Positions 16,647 to 26,881 of a stretch of DNA of 64,000 nucleotides are shown here, in pieces. Position 1 is the first letter of the stretch. Every line of letters starts with the position of its first letter. The DNA comes from Liminaster sp964567855 (GTDB taxonomy: Bacteria; Bacteroidota; Bacteroidia; Bacteroidales; UBA3663), in NCBI GenBank assembly GCA_964567855.1, contig CAZMOE010000004.1, forward strand, positions 69,966-133,965, in the 5' to 3' direction. The position numbers and the translations under genes are program-made. The notes under the pieces are model-generated. The model ran no database searches, was not told the origin of the DNA, and saw nothing but the letters and a program-made list of their open reading frames with translations.

Positions 16647-17531
16647 ATGAACGAAAACAAACGTACCCGATTGATCAGTCTCGCCATCACCCTCGGCATT
16701 CATCTGCTGCTCGTGTTGGTGCTTATTCTGTTGGGCTTCCCTTCGATCAGACAGGATGAGGAAAGCGGTGTTCTGCTGATGGTAGGACAGCTGGAATCGG
16801 CCTCCGGCAACACGATGCCGGCAGGGACACCGGTAACCAGGCCGTCGCAGCCCGTGACCAAAGTCACACCTCCGGCCCCGACACCACCGACGCCGCCCCG
16901 GGAAGAGGCACCGCTGATCAGTCAGAACCAGGAAGAAGCCCCGGCCATTGCCCCTCCGAAGAAGCAGGAAACGCCGAAAAAACAGCCGGTAAAGGTTTCG
17001 GAAGAAGAAAAACAACGTCAGAAAGAAAGGGAAGAGGAGATCAAAAGACAGAGAGAGGAAGAGCGTAAAAAGAAGGCCGAAGAAGAACGACAAAAACAGG
17101 AAGCGGCAGCAATAAATAAGCTCATAACCGGAGCATTCGGCCAAAGCGATTCTCCTGCCCAGGAAGGCAGCCGCGGAACCGCCCCGAACGGTCAGGGAAC
17201 ACAGGGCAATCCATCAGGCAACAGCGATCACGGACAGACGCATGGCTCTCCGGGATGGGGTTCTTATGATCTGGGCGGACGCGGGATCCAGGGCAACCTG
17301 CCACGACCCACATTCAACGTTAACGCCTCGGGCACAGTCGTGGTCAGCATCGCTGTCGATGCAGACGGCAACGTCACCGCAGCCACCATACAGCCCCGAG
17401 GTACGACGACCTCCGATACCGCTTTGCGCAACGCCGCCAAAGCGGCTGCACAAAAGGCCAGATTCAAACCGGCCAAGGGTACCAACATTCAATACGGGAC
17501 CATTACCTACCACTTTGACAGCGACAATTAA
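16647..17531 (+). CDS. tonB: TonB-like energy transducer
   Basis: The 294-residue protein has an N-terminal TM helix at about 10-30 and a Pro-rich stretch at about 65-110. A highly charged Lys/Glu/Arg coiled-coil-like segment spans about 115-155, and a Gly/Ser-rich linker follows. The C-terminal TonB/TolA-like domain begins near residue 215 (SGTVVVSIAVDADGNVTAA). The layout is that of TonB or TolA; adjacency to exbBD supports TonB. It ends 90 nt before rsmH, in the place where relatives often carry mraZ. Confidence 0.85.
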   Translation: MNENKRTRLISLAITLGIHLLLVLVLILLGFPSIRQDEESGVLLMVGQLESASGNTMPAGTPVTRPSQPVTKVTPPAPTPPTPPREEAPLISQNQEEAPAIAPPKKQETPKKQPVKVSEEEKQRQKEREEEIKRQREEERKKKAEEERQKQEAAAINKLITGAFGQSDSPAQEGSRGTAPNGQGTQGNPSGNSDHGQTHGSPGWGSYDLGGRGIQGNLPRPTFNVNASGTVVVSIAVDADGNVTAATIQPRGTTTSDTALRNAAKAAAQKARFKPAKGTNIQYGTITYHFDSDN

Positions 17532-17621
17532 AGAAACTCTAAAAAAATTATAGCAATTAATTTGCCCAATCTCTTTTTTGTCATTATTTTTACACCTTGA
17601 AACCGTTTTTATCGTGTGTTT

Positions 17622-18536
17622 ATGTCGGAATATCATATACCTGTAATGCTTCAAGAATGTATGGACGGCCTGAATATCCGTCCTGACGGCACCTACGTGG
17701 ATGTTACCATGGGCGGCGGAGGCCACACCCGGGCCATATTGGAAAGACTCTCTTCCAAAGGGCATCTTTATAGTTTCGACCAGGATCCGGACGCCGAACA
17801 AAACGCTCCCGACGATCCGCGGTTCACATTCATCAGAAGCAACTTCCGATATCTTAAAAACTTCATGCGATATTACGGCGTCAGCAAAGTGGACGGCATA
17901 TTGGGGGACTTAGGGGTCTCTTCCCATCATCTGAATGATGCCTCCAGAGGATTTGCTTTCCGATTCGACGCTCCGCTCGACATGCGCATGAATACCCGGG
18001 CCGGCCTGACCGCAGCAGAACTCCTTGCCGGCTACAGCGAGGAACAGATCGCACGAGTATTCAGCCTCTACGGAGAGCTGAAACAGGCCCGCCGCATAGC
18101 GGCCGCCATCGTAAAAACACGGCAGACCGATCCGATAAAGACCACAGGCGATCTGCAGACAGCCGTCGCCCCGTTCATCAGCAAAAAAGCAGAAAAAAAA
18201 GAACTGGCCCAGGTTTTCCAATCGCTCCGGATCGAAATCAACCGGGAGATGCAGGCATTGGAACAGATGTTGCTCCAAGCGGTCGAACTGCTTGCCCCGG
18301 AAGGACGTCTGGTAGTCATGACCTATCATTCTCTGGAAGACCGAATCGTCAAGAATATTATTAAAAGCGGCAATCCGGAAGGAGCCATCAAACAGGATTT
18401 CTACGGCCGGATCTTAGCCCCGCTGAAAGCGGTCAATAACAAGGTCATCATGGCCGGAGAGGAAGAAGTCGAGGCCAATCCCCGTGCCCGAAGCGCAAAA
18501 TTACGCATTGCACAACGTAAAACGGAAGAAATATGA
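17622..18536 (+). CDS. rsmH: 16S rRNA (cytosine-1402-N4)-methyltransferase RsmH
   Basis: The 304-residue SAM-dependent enzyme (MraW) methylates C1402 of 16S rRNA. It has MSEYHIPVML at the start, the SAM-binding VDVTMGGGGHTRAIL, GDLGVSSHHLN, and the C-terminal TYHSLEDRIVK. A GTG two codons upstream is in frame, but the ATG at 17622 matches the family. It is the first gene of the first half of the division cluster, and its stop overlaps the ftsL start (ATGA). Confidence 0.96.
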   Translation: MSEYHIPVMLQECMDGLNIRPDGTYVDVTMGGGGHTRAILERLSSKGHLYSFDQDPDAEQNAPDDPRFTFIRSNFRYLKNFMRYYGVSKVDGILGDLGVSSHHLNDASRGFAFRFDAPLDMRMNTRAGLTAAELLAGYSEEQIARVFSLYGELKQARRIAAAIVKTRQTDPIKTTGDLQTAVAPFISKKAEKKELAQVFQSLRIEINREMQALEQMLLQAVELLAPEGRLVVMTYHSLEDRIVKNIIKSGNPEGAIKQDFYGRILAPLKAVNNKVIMAGEEEVEANPRARSAKLRIAQRKTEEI

Positions 18537-18826
18537 ACTTCAAGAATACCACATTCATATCAAGAGATTTCTATCTGCGATACAGCAAGAAAATCTTCTG
18601 TGTAGTGATCCTGCTCATTTTATATATCAACCTGAGATACGAATGTGAGGAGGCCATCTACCGCATCGACAAGCTCAAAGTGGAACTCAAAGACCTGCGC
18701 TACACCTCCATCGCCCGATGGGGAGAACTGACAGGGAAGAACAAGCCGGAAATCATACGCCGTAAAGTTTCTGAAAACCATGTAAATCTAATCACCAGCG
18801 ACGAACCGGCAACGATCATCGACTAA
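18533..18826 (+). CDS. ftsL: FtsL-like cell division protein
   Basis: A 97-residue bitopic protein has a short cytoplasmic N-terminus, one TM segment near residues 20-36 and a periplasmic helical, charged segment. Sequence similarity to FtsL is always low; the call rests on size, topology and position between rsmH and ftsI. It overlaps rsmH by four bases, indicating translational coupling. It would join FtsQ and a FtsB-like partner to activate FtsW-FtsI. Confidence 0.85.
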   Translation: MNFKNTTFISRDFYLRYSKKIFCVVILLILYINLRYECEEAIYRIDKLKVELKDLRYTSIARWGELTGKNKPEIIRRKVSENHVNLITSDEPATIID

Positions 18827-18839
18827 ACAGCTTCCGTTT

Positions 18840-21077
18840 ATGACCTCGTTTACAAAAAAATTCATCTGGATCGTAGTGGCGATAACAATATACGTTGTCG
18901 TCATCGCTTACCAGTCATTCCATACCATCATCATCGATGGGGACCTTTACCGGAAAAAAGTCTCCAAACTCAAGGTCGATAGTATCACGATCGACCCGAT
19001 GCGCGGGTTCATCTTCGGCGACAACGATGAAATGCTGGCGGGAAGCCTGCCGGAATATGACGTCCGTTTGGATTTCAAAACGACCACCAGAATCGATCCT
19101 GGCACCAAGAAACCGAATATCCCGCAGGATACGATCAACAAATATTTCGCACCGAACGGCCTCGGCAGCCGGGCGCTCGAAGAAATCTCGCAACACAGAA
19201 AAAGCGCGGCAGAATTCGGAAGAGAAGTCCGCGATGCATATCACCAGAAAAAAATCAGCAACCCGATTCTGCAATCAGTACCTTACCTCGATTATAAACG
19301 GCTCCGCACAATGCCCTATTTTTCAAAAAGCAACTATCGGTGCGGTGTCATAAAAGCAGAACGGGCCCATCGCTACCGTCCGTATGGAGATTCACGCATG
19401 GCTTCCTGCACTATCGGCGATGTATATTCTCTCAAAAAAGAGATTCGCGTTGTTGATGGCGACAGCATTTTATATACAGGCTTGGGAAGAAGCGGTATCG
19501 AACTGGCGTTCGACTCCCTGTTACGCGGAAAACCGGGATGGGGCTACAGAAAAAAGATCCGCGGCCGCATGCTTGATGTTACCCAGCGGCAACCGATACA
19601 TGGGGCCAATGTGCATACCACCATCAACGTGGAAATGCAGGACATTCTTGACAGGGCTCTTTGTAAACGGATTCTCGATTTGCAGGCCACGGGCGGATGG
19701 GCCGCCGTCATGGAGGTCAAAACCGGTAAAATCAAAGCGATCAGCAATCTCAGGAGAGTTTCGGAAACCCAATGTATCGAAGACCATAATCACCTGTTTG
19801 AGGATCTGGTCGATCCCGGATCGACATTCAAAACCGTCAGCTACATGGTCCTGCTTGACGAAGGCAAGATAACTCCGGAAACCAAGGTGAATACCCGAAA
19901 CACAGCGGCAAGCCCTTCGACATTCAATTATCACGGCAAACAGATCCGGGATGACCATCCCGTTGGCGAGGTAACGGCCGATGAGGCCATTTGCCAATCC
20001 TCCAACATTGCCGTGGCAATGCTGACGACTCAAGCATACGAAAAAAATCCCAAGGGCTATCTTGACGCAATCGACAAGATGAAAATTTTCGACAATCTCC
20101 AACTAAACACGGAATTTCCCAAAGCGCAATATGCACGGAAGCGCAAAGTAAACGATAAGACATGGAGCAAAGTGTCGCTCGGGCAGATCTGCTACGGTTA
20201 TGAGACGCAGATTCCGGGCATTTACATGCTCAATTTCTATAATGCTATCGCCAACGACGGGCGGCTCATGCGACCTTATATCGTCGATTATGTGGAAAAA
20301 GACGGAAACGTCATTTTCAAACAGGAACCTAAGACGCTGAACAAGAAAATCTGCAAATCGGAAACTTTAAAAGCTGTCCGTCATGCGCTGGAAGGCGTCG
20401 TGGAACATGGTACCGCCGCAGGTAACCAGTGGCTGCCCGGTGCGAAAAGTGATAAAATCCAAATTGCCGGCAAAACAGGTACAGCACAACGTTATGCCAA
20501 CGGTAATTTCAGTTATGCCAATGGACACAATGTTTCTTTCGTAGGATATTTCCCTGCAGAGAATCCGCTCTACAGTTGTATCGTCGTCATCAGTACACGG
20601 CCGGGAGGAACCCATGGCCGACCGGGCGGCGGATACATGGCGGGACCGGTTTTCAAAACTTTGGCCGAAGAGGTTTATGCCCTGCATTTCCCCCATAAAC
20701 TGAAAGACATGACGCCAGACACCAGACACCGCTTTTATCCCGATGTAAAAGGCGGATTTGCAGACGATATCGACTATACGCTTGATGAAATGAATTTCAA
20801 AGTCGACAGAATCACCTCCCGAAAAGATATTGCCAAAGCCACACCCATCGTGACAGATTCGATGGAGCACAAGATGCGGTTTGAAATACAAAAAAGCACG
20901 ACAAACAAACAAACCGTTCCCAATGTCATGGGGATGGGGGCTTCCGATGCCCTTTTCATCCTTGAAAACCATGGGCTGAACGTAGTGATATCTGGAAAAG
21001 GAAAAGTCGTCAAGCAGTCGTTACCTCCCGGATCGTCATATAGGAAAAATCAACATATCAATCTCGTATTAAAGTAG
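18840..21077 (+). CDS. ftsI: Penicillin-binding protein FtsI (septal transpeptidase) with C-terminal PASTA domain
   Basis: The 745-residue protein has an N-terminal TM helix, a dimerisation domain, and a transpeptidase domain with all three active-site motifs: STFK at S328-K331, SSN at 387-389 and KTG at 545-547. A PASTA domain occupies roughly 690-745 (VPNVMGMGASDALFIL...). It crosslinks septal peptidoglycan together with FtsW. The single PASTA domain is common in Bacteroidota FtsI. Confidence 0.95.
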   Translation: MTSFTKKFIWIVVAITIYVVVIAYQSFHTIIIDGDLYRKKVSKLKVDSITIDPMRGFIFGDNDEMLAGSLPEYDVRLDFKTTTRIDPGTKKPNIPQDTINKYFAPNGLGSRALEEISQHRKSAAEFGREVRDAYHQKKISNPILQSVPYLDYKRLRTMPYFSKSNYRCGVIKAERAHRYRPYGDSRMASCTIGDVYSLKKEIRVVDGDSILYTGLGRSGIELAFDSLLRGKPGWGYRKKIRGRMLDVTQRQPIHGANVHTTINVEMQDILDRALCKRILDLQATGGWAAVMEVKTGKIKAISNLRRVSETQCIEDHNHLFEDLVDPGSTFKTVSYMVLLDEGKITPETKVNTRNTAASPSTFNYHGKQIRDDHPVGEVTADEAICQSSNIAVAMLTTQAYEKNPKGYLDAIDKMKIFDNLQLNTEFPKAQYARKRKVNDKTWSKVSLGQICYGYETQIPGIYMLNFYNAIANDGRLMRPYIVDYVEKDGNVIFKQEPKTLNKKICKSETLKAVRHALEGVVEHGTAAGNQWLPGAKSDKIQIAGKTGTAQRYANGNFSYANGHNVSFVGYFPAENPLYSCIVVISTRPGGTHGRPGGGYMAGPVFKTLAEEVYALHFPHKLKDMTPDTRHRFYPDVKGGFADDIDYTLDEMNFKVDRITSRKDIAKATPIVTDSMEHKMRFEIQKSTTNKQTVPNVMGMGASDALFILENHGLNVVISGKGKVVKQSLPPGSSYRKNQHINLVLK

Positions 21078-21106
21078 TTTTTAATTGAAAAAACATTCTT
21101 AGAATC

Positions 21107-22594
21107 ATGAAACTGTCCAATCTTCTGCAACAACTGAATTATAGCATTGCCGGAAATACGGCTCTTGATACCGAAATCAGCGGCGTCAGCCAGGACAGCC
21201 GGCAAATTGTCGACGGAGGTCTCTTTGTGGCCATCAGAGGCACGGTTGCCGACGGTCACCAATACATAGAAAAAGCCATTGAAAACGGCGCCAAAACCAT
21301 CGTCTGCGAATCTCTTCCTGAGCAGTTGCATGACGGAATCTCTTATCTGAGCGTTAAAGACGGCAACCAGGCCCTCGCCGCTCTGGCGGCCGCATGGTTC
21401 GGCAATCCATCGGAACAACTGACTTTGGTCGGTGTGACAGGAACCAACGGGAAAACGACCATAGCCACCCTACTATACAAACTCTTTTCTTCATTAGGTT
21501 ATCCCTGCGGACTGCTTTCAACTGTATGCAACTATGTTATCGGTAAGGCCATCCCGGCAACGCATACCACCCCCGATCCTCTGGAACTGAACAAGCTGCT
21601 ACGGCAAATGGTCGACGCCGGCTGTGAATACGCATTCATGGAGGTTAGTTCCCACTCTGCCGACCAGAAAAGAATCGGCAGCCTGAAGTTTGACGGCGGT
21701 ATCTTCACAAATCTCACAAGAGACCATCTGGACTACCATAAAACGTTTGATAATTATCTGAAAGCAAAAAAATCATTCTTCGACATGTTGCCGGCAAGCG
21801 CTTTCGCACTCAGCAATGCCGATGACAAGAATGGAAGCATCATGCTACAAAATACACAGGCCAGAAAACGTCAGTACAGCGTCCGCTCTTTGACAGACTA
21901 TACGGCCTCCATCATCGAAGAACATCTGGAGGGCATGGAACTTCAGTTCGGCATCGGCAATACTTTGCAAACACCGATAATAACTCACTTCATAGGTCGT
22001 TTCAATGCCTCCAACCTCGCTGCCGTTTTCGGTGCAGCTATCGAATTAGGCGCCAAGCCGGAAGAGGTACTTCTCAAAATGAGCGAACTGGTCCCAGTGA
22101 ACGGACGCTTTGAGGTCATCCATTCTCCGGCAGGATTCCACGCCATCATAGATTACGCCCATACTCCCGACGCACTAGTCAACGTGCTTGATTCCATTCA
22201 GGAAATCCTAAGGAAAGGTCGACAGATCATCACCGTTGTCGGATGCGGCGGAAACCGTGATAAAGGAAAGCGCCCCATCATGGCCAAAGAGGCCGCTTTG
22301 CGTAGCCAACGGCTTATACTGACATCCGACAACCCTCGATTCGAAGATCCGGAGGAAATTTTAAAAGACATGTCGGAGGGTTTGGATAATCCGGAACTTC
22401 GCGCCAAAACCATTTTCATCACCAACCGGCGGGAAGCGATCCGCACAGGACTATCTTTCGCCCAAACTGGGGATGTAGTTCTTATCGCTGGCAAAGGTCA
22501 CGAGAATTATCAGGAAATCAAAGGAGTGAAACACCATTTTGACGATCACGAAATAGTCAGAGAATTCATCGGATCAGCCCCGCAGACCCTTTAA
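21107..22594 (+). CDS. murE: UDP-MurNAc-tripeptide ligase MurE, meso-DAP type
   Basis: The 495-residue Mur ligase has the ATP-binding loop GTNGKTT at 112-118. The DNPR motif at 408-411 marks specificity for meso-diaminopimelate, so the cell wall is predicted to be of the m-DAP type. It adds the third residue of the stem peptide in the cytoplasm. It follows ftsI by 29 nt. Confidence 0.97.
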   Translation: MKLSNLLQQLNYSIAGNTALDTEISGVSQDSRQIVDGGLFVAIRGTVADGHQYIEKAIENGAKTIVCESLPEQLHDGISYLSVKDGNQALAALAAAWFGNPSEQLTLVGVTGTNGKTTIATLLYKLFSSLGYPCGLLSTVCNYVIGKAIPATHTTPDPLELNKLLRQMVDAGCEYAFMEVSSHSADQKRIGSLKFDGGIFTNLTRDHLDYHKTFDNYLKAKKSFFDMLPASAFALSNADDKNGSIMLQNTQARKRQYSVRSLTDYTASIIEEHLEGMELQFGIGNTLQTPIITHFIGRFNASNLAAVFGAAIELGAKPEEVLLKMSELVPVNGRFEVIHSPAGFHAIIDYAHTPDALVNVLDSIQEILRKGRQIITVVGCGGNRDKGKRPIMAKEAALRSQRLILTSDNPRFEDPEEILKDMSEGLDNPELRAKTIFITNRREAIRTGLSFAQTGDVVLIAGKGHENYQEIKGVKHHFDDHEIVREFIGSAPQTL

Positions 22595-22639
22595 ATACAT
22601 ATCCGATCCAACTATAACTTTCAATACACCAATATATCC

Positions 22640-23986
22640 ATGCTCTACTATCTTTTCAGATACTTAGGAGAATTCGGTATTCCCGGAGCCCACATTTGGA
22701 GCTATATCTCTTTCCGTTCCATTCTTGCCCTGATCTTTTCGCTGATTATTTCCGTCTGGTTCGGCGAACACTTTATCAAATATATGAAACGGAAGCATAT
22801 CAGCGAAACCCAACGTGATCCGAAAATCGATCCTTACGGAACTGCCAAGATCGGAGTACCGACCATGGGAGGGATCATCATCATTGTAGCCACCGTCCTG
22901 CCGTGCCTTCTCTTCGGCCGCCTAAGAAATATATATATGATTATCATGTTGGTGACCATCGTGTGGCTTGGGATCCTCGGCTTTGCCGACGATTACATAA
23001 AAATGAAAAAGAGCAAGGACGGATTGCGCCCGATCTTCAAACTCGCCGGTCAAATGATTCTCGGCTTGGGAATCGGATTGACACTCTATTTGAGTCCCGA
23101 CGCCGTCATCCAGGAAAATATCGTCCAGCAGCCGCAGAAAACTCATAACATTGCGGCCCCGGATAAAATAAATCGGACTGAATCCGGTACATTTGCGACA
23201 GATCCGGCCGGAGCGATTGCCTCTAATGAGAGTATCATACTGAAAAACGAGAAAGTGAAGAGCACCCAGACAACACTGCCGTTTATCAAGAACCACAATC
23301 TGGACTATGCCGGTTGGTTCAGCTGGCTGGGGCCCTATCAGCAGACCGCCGGATGGATTTTCTTCATCATTGTCACGACATTCATCATCATGGCCGTTTC
23401 CAACGGTGCGAATCTCAACGATGGCATGGATGGTATGTGTGCCGGCAACTCTGCAATCATTAGCATTGCATTAGGACTGCTGGCCTATTTTTCAAGCCAT
23501 ATCGAATATGCCAGATACTTCAATATAATGTATATTCCGGAAAGTCAGGAGCTGGTCATATTCATCTGCGCTTTCGTAGGAGCACTTATCGGTTTTCTAT
23601 GGTATAACGCATTTCCAGCACAGATATTCATGGGCGATACAGGATCTCTACCGATCGGCGGGGTTATCGGCGTAACTGCAATCTGTATTCATAAAGAATT
23701 GCTTATTCCCGTCTTATGCTTTATTTTTTTCATCGAAAGCCTCAGCGTCATGGCCCAGACATCCTATGCCCGGTACGGCAATAAACGGGGATTGAAGCTA
23801 CGGGTTTTCAAACGGGCTCCGATACACGACACCTTCCGGGTACTACCAAGTCAGATTGCCCCCGAAACACACATTCTTCTGAACTGGCCGCGTGGGTTCT
23901 GGCATGAATCTAAAATCACCGTCCGGTTCTGGATTGTTACCATTATTCTGGCGGCATTGGCCATCATTACATTGAAAATCCGTTGA
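22640..23986 (+). CDS. mraY: Phospho-MurNAc-pentapeptide translocase MraY, extended form
   Basis: The 448-residue inner-membrane enzyme makes lipid I from UDP-MurNAc-pentapeptide and undecaprenyl phosphate. Catalytic aspartates are seen in LGFADDYIKMKKS and NGANLNDGMDG. It is clearly longer than the roughly 360-residue proteobacterial enzyme. An insert of about 60 polar residues (around 155-215) separates two TM segments, longer than I recall for Bacteroides. At the position of the usual HHH motif the sequence reads PIHDTF, keeping only the first histidine. The family call is secure. Confidence 0.95.
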   Translation: MLYYLFRYLGEFGIPGAHIWSYISFRSILALIFSLIISVWFGEHFIKYMKRKHISETQRDPKIDPYGTAKIGVPTMGGIIIIVATVLPCLLFGRLRNIYMIIMLVTIVWLGILGFADDYIKMKKSKDGLRPIFKLAGQMILGLGIGLTLYLSPDAVIQENIVQQPQKTHNIAAPDKINRTESGTFATDPAGAIASNESIILKNEKVKSTQTTLPFIKNHNLDYAGWFSWLGPYQQTAGWIFFIIVTTFIIMAVSNGANLNDGMDGMCAGNSAIISIALGLLAYFSSHIEYARYFNIMYIPESQELVIFICAFVGALIGFLWYNAFPAQIFMGDTGSLPIGGVIGVTAICIHKELLIPVLCFIFFIESLSVMAQTSYARYGNKRGLKLRVFKRAPIHDTFRVLPSQIAPETHILLNWPRGFWHESKITVRFWIVTIILAALAIITLKIR

Positions 23987-24020
23987 CAAATTCCATATTC
24001 AGACAATTAAAAATAAAGAT

Positions 24021-25397
24021 ATGAAACGCATAGTGGTCCTGGGTGGAGGAGAAAGCGGTGTGGGAGCCGCCATACTCGCCAAAGTAAAAGGTTTCGACAC
24101 ATTCCTCAGCGATGCCTCGCCCATCAAAGACAAATATAAGGAACAACTCCGCAAATGGGAAATCCCGTTTGAGGAAAACATGCACACTCCCGAACTGATA
24201 CTGAACGCAGCAGAGGTTATCAAGAGTCCCGGCATACCTCTGACGGCCCCATTAGTCCTGGAACTCTTGAAAAAGGGAACTCCAGTCATCTCCGAAATAG
24301 AGTTCGCAGGACGTTATACCGATGCAAAAATGATTTGCATAACGGGAAGCAACGGTAAGACGACCACAACATCGCTGACATACCATATCCTCAAAAATGC
24401 GGGACTTAATGTAGGTCTGGCAGGAAATATCGGAAAAAGTCTGGCCTTACAGGTCGCCACCGAACATTTCGATTATTATGTTATCGAACTCAGTTCTTTC
24501 CAGCTCGACAACATGTATAAGTTTAAGGCCAATATTGCAGTCGTACTGAATATAACACCGGATCACCTGGACCGCTACGATCACCGGATGCAAAATTATA
24601 TCGATGCCAAGCTTCGCATTTTGCAAAATATGGGGCACGACGAGAATTTCATATATTGGGCGGAAGACCCGATCGTGCAGAAAGAAATCGAAAAACGGAA
24701 AGGGCTGGAAGTTCGGCTGCTCCCGTTCACCGGAAAATCGCTTCAGGAAATGGGCGATCGTCCCTTGTCACCGGGGGCCTACATCCGCAATAACAAAATC
24801 GTCTTCGACCTGCCCGGTCAGATGATGGATCTTGACGAAGAGGATTTACCGTTGCCGGGACCCCATAACCTGTATAATACAATGGCCGCCACTATGTCTG
24901 CCGGCCTCATGGGAATTAAAAAGGAGGAAATCCGCAATGCTCTCAAGACATTCAAAGGAGTGGAACACCGCCTTGAGAAAGTCGCAACTATCGACGGGAT
25001 AACTTATATCAACGACTCGAAAGCGACCAACGTCAACTCCTGCTGGTATGCCCTCATGAGTATGCATACCCCCACAGTCCTCATCCTGGGAGGGAAAGAC
25101 AAAGGCAACGATTACACCGAAATTGAAGAATTGGTGCGGACCCGATGCACGGCATTGGTTTACATGGGCGTGCACAACGAAAAACTGCACGATTTCTTCG
25201 ACAGACTTGGAAAACCAACGGCCGATGCCTCCTCCATGCAGGAAGCGCTGGAAAAATGCAGGGCTTTCGCTAAACCGGGCGACACGGTACTGCTTTCTCC
25301 ATGCTGCGCCTCATTCGATCTTTTCAAAAGCTATGAAGACCGAGGTGAGCAATTCAAAGTCATCGTCCGAAACTGGGAAAAAGAAAATTCCCGCTAA
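24021..25397 (+). CDS. murD: UDP-MurNAc-L-Ala:D-Glu ligase MurD
   Basis: The 458-residue Mur ligase has the N-terminal Rossmann motif VLGGGESGVGAA, the P-loop GSNGKTTTT starting at 109, the NITPDHLDRY segment, and the C-terminal LSPCCASFDLFKSYEDRG signature specific to MurD. It adds D-glutamate to UDP-MurNAc-L-Ala. It lies 34 nt after mraY. Confidence 0.97.
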   Translation: MKRIVVLGGGESGVGAAILAKVKGFDTFLSDASPIKDKYKEQLRKWEIPFEENMHTPELILNAAEVIKSPGIPLTAPLVLELLKKGTPVISEIEFAGRYTDAKMICITGSNGKTTTTSLTYHILKNAGLNVGLAGNIGKSLALQVATEHFDYYVIELSSFQLDNMYKFKANIAVVLNITPDHLDRYDHRMQNYIDAKLRILQNMGHDENFIYWAEDPIVQKEIEKRKGLEVRLLPFTGKSLQEMGDRPLSPGAYIRNNKIVFDLPGQMMDLDEEDLPLPGPHNLYNTMAATMSAGLMGIKKEEIRNALKTFKGVEHRLEKVATIDGITYINDSKATNVNSCWYALMSMHTPTVLILGGKDKGNDYTEIEELVRTRCTALVYMGVHNEKLHDFFDRLGKPTADASSMQEALEKCRAFAKPGDTVLLSPCCASFDLFKSYEDRGEQFKVIVRNWEKENSR

Positions 25398-25494
25398 GCG
25401 ATTAAAAGCCCTTCCGGTCCGACTTCAATGACTCCGACAACAGCATTCAGTTATTCACAAACTACATCATTCACCCTACTACACACTTTCGGCC

Positions 25495-26739
25495 ATGGCA
25501 GAAATAAAACCGAAATCATTTTCCGACTCTTTGATGAAAGGAGATAAATATCTATGGGGTATTTATCTGACATTACTGGCCATCTCTTTTGTCGAAATGT
25601 ACAGTGCCTCCAGTTCCTTGGCTTACAAAGCCGAGTCCAACAGTGACCCGATGTTAAAACACACGATGTTTCTGGTGGCGGGCTTCATCGGAGTCATCAT
25701 ATTTCAGAACTTCAAGATAGAAACGATCCGCAACTGGGGAGCCATACTTTTCGTCATGGGCTTTCTGCTCATGATCATCATGCCATTTGTCACCAAAGCG
25801 TACCAAGGGGCCCATCGCAGTGTTCTCGGCATCCAACCGGCCGAACTATGCAAATTGGGCCTTATGATCATGCTCAGCCATGTCATTACAGTCTCCCAAC
25901 GCAAGACATTAGGCGGCGTCCCCAAGCAACGTTTTTACATTATGTTAGGGATGATTGCCTTAATCTGTATCCCCATCGCCTTCCAGAATCTTTCAACGGC
26001 TCTCATCATCGGTTTCACCGCCTTATGTATCATGCTATTGGGAAATGTACAGCTATCCTACCTGCGAAATCTGATCTTAATCCTTTCCGGCATTGCAGTA
26101 TTGGGGGTACTCCTTCTCTATCCGCTATACCAAAACGATGTTGCACGCAAAAAAGAAAATAAAGAGCTGCTCGATCTCAAATTCCTCAACCGTGCACATA
26201 CATGGGCCGACCGTATTTATGGAGAAAACGACATTCCTCTATATCAGCAGGATCCCAACGGTGAAAATTCCCAGACCATCTATGCCCACATGGCATTGGC
26301 CAACAGCTATCCGTCTCCCATTGGCCGTATTCCCGGCAACAGCCAGACCCGTGACTTCTTTCCCGAGGCTTATTCCGATTACATTTTCGCCATCATCTTT
26401 GAAGAGCTGGGGTTCATTGGAGCCATTGTCGTGATCGGTCTATACCTGTTTCTACTCATCCGTTCCTATTTCATTGTCAGACACTGCGACGACCTTTTTA
26501 CAAAATTGGTCATGATGTCATTCGCCATTCTTATTACGATACAGGCCCTCATCCACATAGGCGTTTGCACCGGTGCCATGTTCGTGACCGGCCAGCCCCT
26601 GCCTATCATCAGCCGCGGCGGTTCATCCATCATAGCCATGAGCTGTGCCTTCGGTATCCTTTTCAGCATCAGCAGAAATATGGAGGCAAATCACCTCAAG
26701 GAACCGGAAAGTGAGCCTCAAACTATTGAAACCGTCTAA
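25495..26739 (+). CDS. ftsW: SEDS-family septal glycosyltransferase FtsW
   Basis: The 414-residue polytopic membrane protein is the peptidoglycan polymerase partner of FtsI. SEDS features include the N-terminal VEMYSASSSLAYKA, the large periplasmic loop after residue 210 and the C-terminal GQPLPIISRGGSSIIAMS. It is the last gene of the first half of the division cluster and is followed by a strong terminator at 26832-26881 instead of murG. Confidence 0.95.
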   Translation: MAEIKPKSFSDSLMKGDKYLWGIYLTLLAISFVEMYSASSSLAYKAESNSDPMLKHTMFLVAGFIGVIIFQNFKIETIRNWGAILFVMGFLLMIIMPFVTKAYQGAHRSVLGIQPAELCKLGLMIMLSHVITVSQRKTLGGVPKQRFYIMLGMIALICIPIAFQNLSTALIIGFTALCIMLLGNVQLSYLRNLILILSGIAVLGVLLLYPLYQNDVARKKENKELLDLKFLNRAHTWADRIYGENDIPLYQQDPNGENSQTIYAHMALANSYPSPIGRIPGNSQTRDFFPEAYSDYIFAIIFEELGFIGAIVVIGLYLFLLIRSYFIVRHCDDLFTKLVMMSFAILITIQALIHIGVCTGAMFVTGQPLPIISRGGSSIIAMSCAFGILFSISRNMEANHLKEPESEPQTIETV

Positions 26740-26831
26740 AAGCCTCATTTCTTCATAACCCGTCGACACGGTATCATCTTTTTCACCGCGTCAAGATATT
26801 AAGATTCAACTGAAATAAAAGCATATAACAT

Positions 26832-26881
26832 AACAAATCTCCATTTTAAGCCGGGATAAGTTGTTAAAATGGAGATTTGTT
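26832..26881. terminator. Terminator after ftsW, probably bidirectional
   Basis: A perfect 17-bp inverted repeat (26832-26848 with 26865-26881) with a 16-nt loop is followed on the plus strand by TTATC. It ends the rsmH-ftsW unit. It also lies just downstream of the leftward barrel gene that stops at 26960. Confidence 0.8.
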
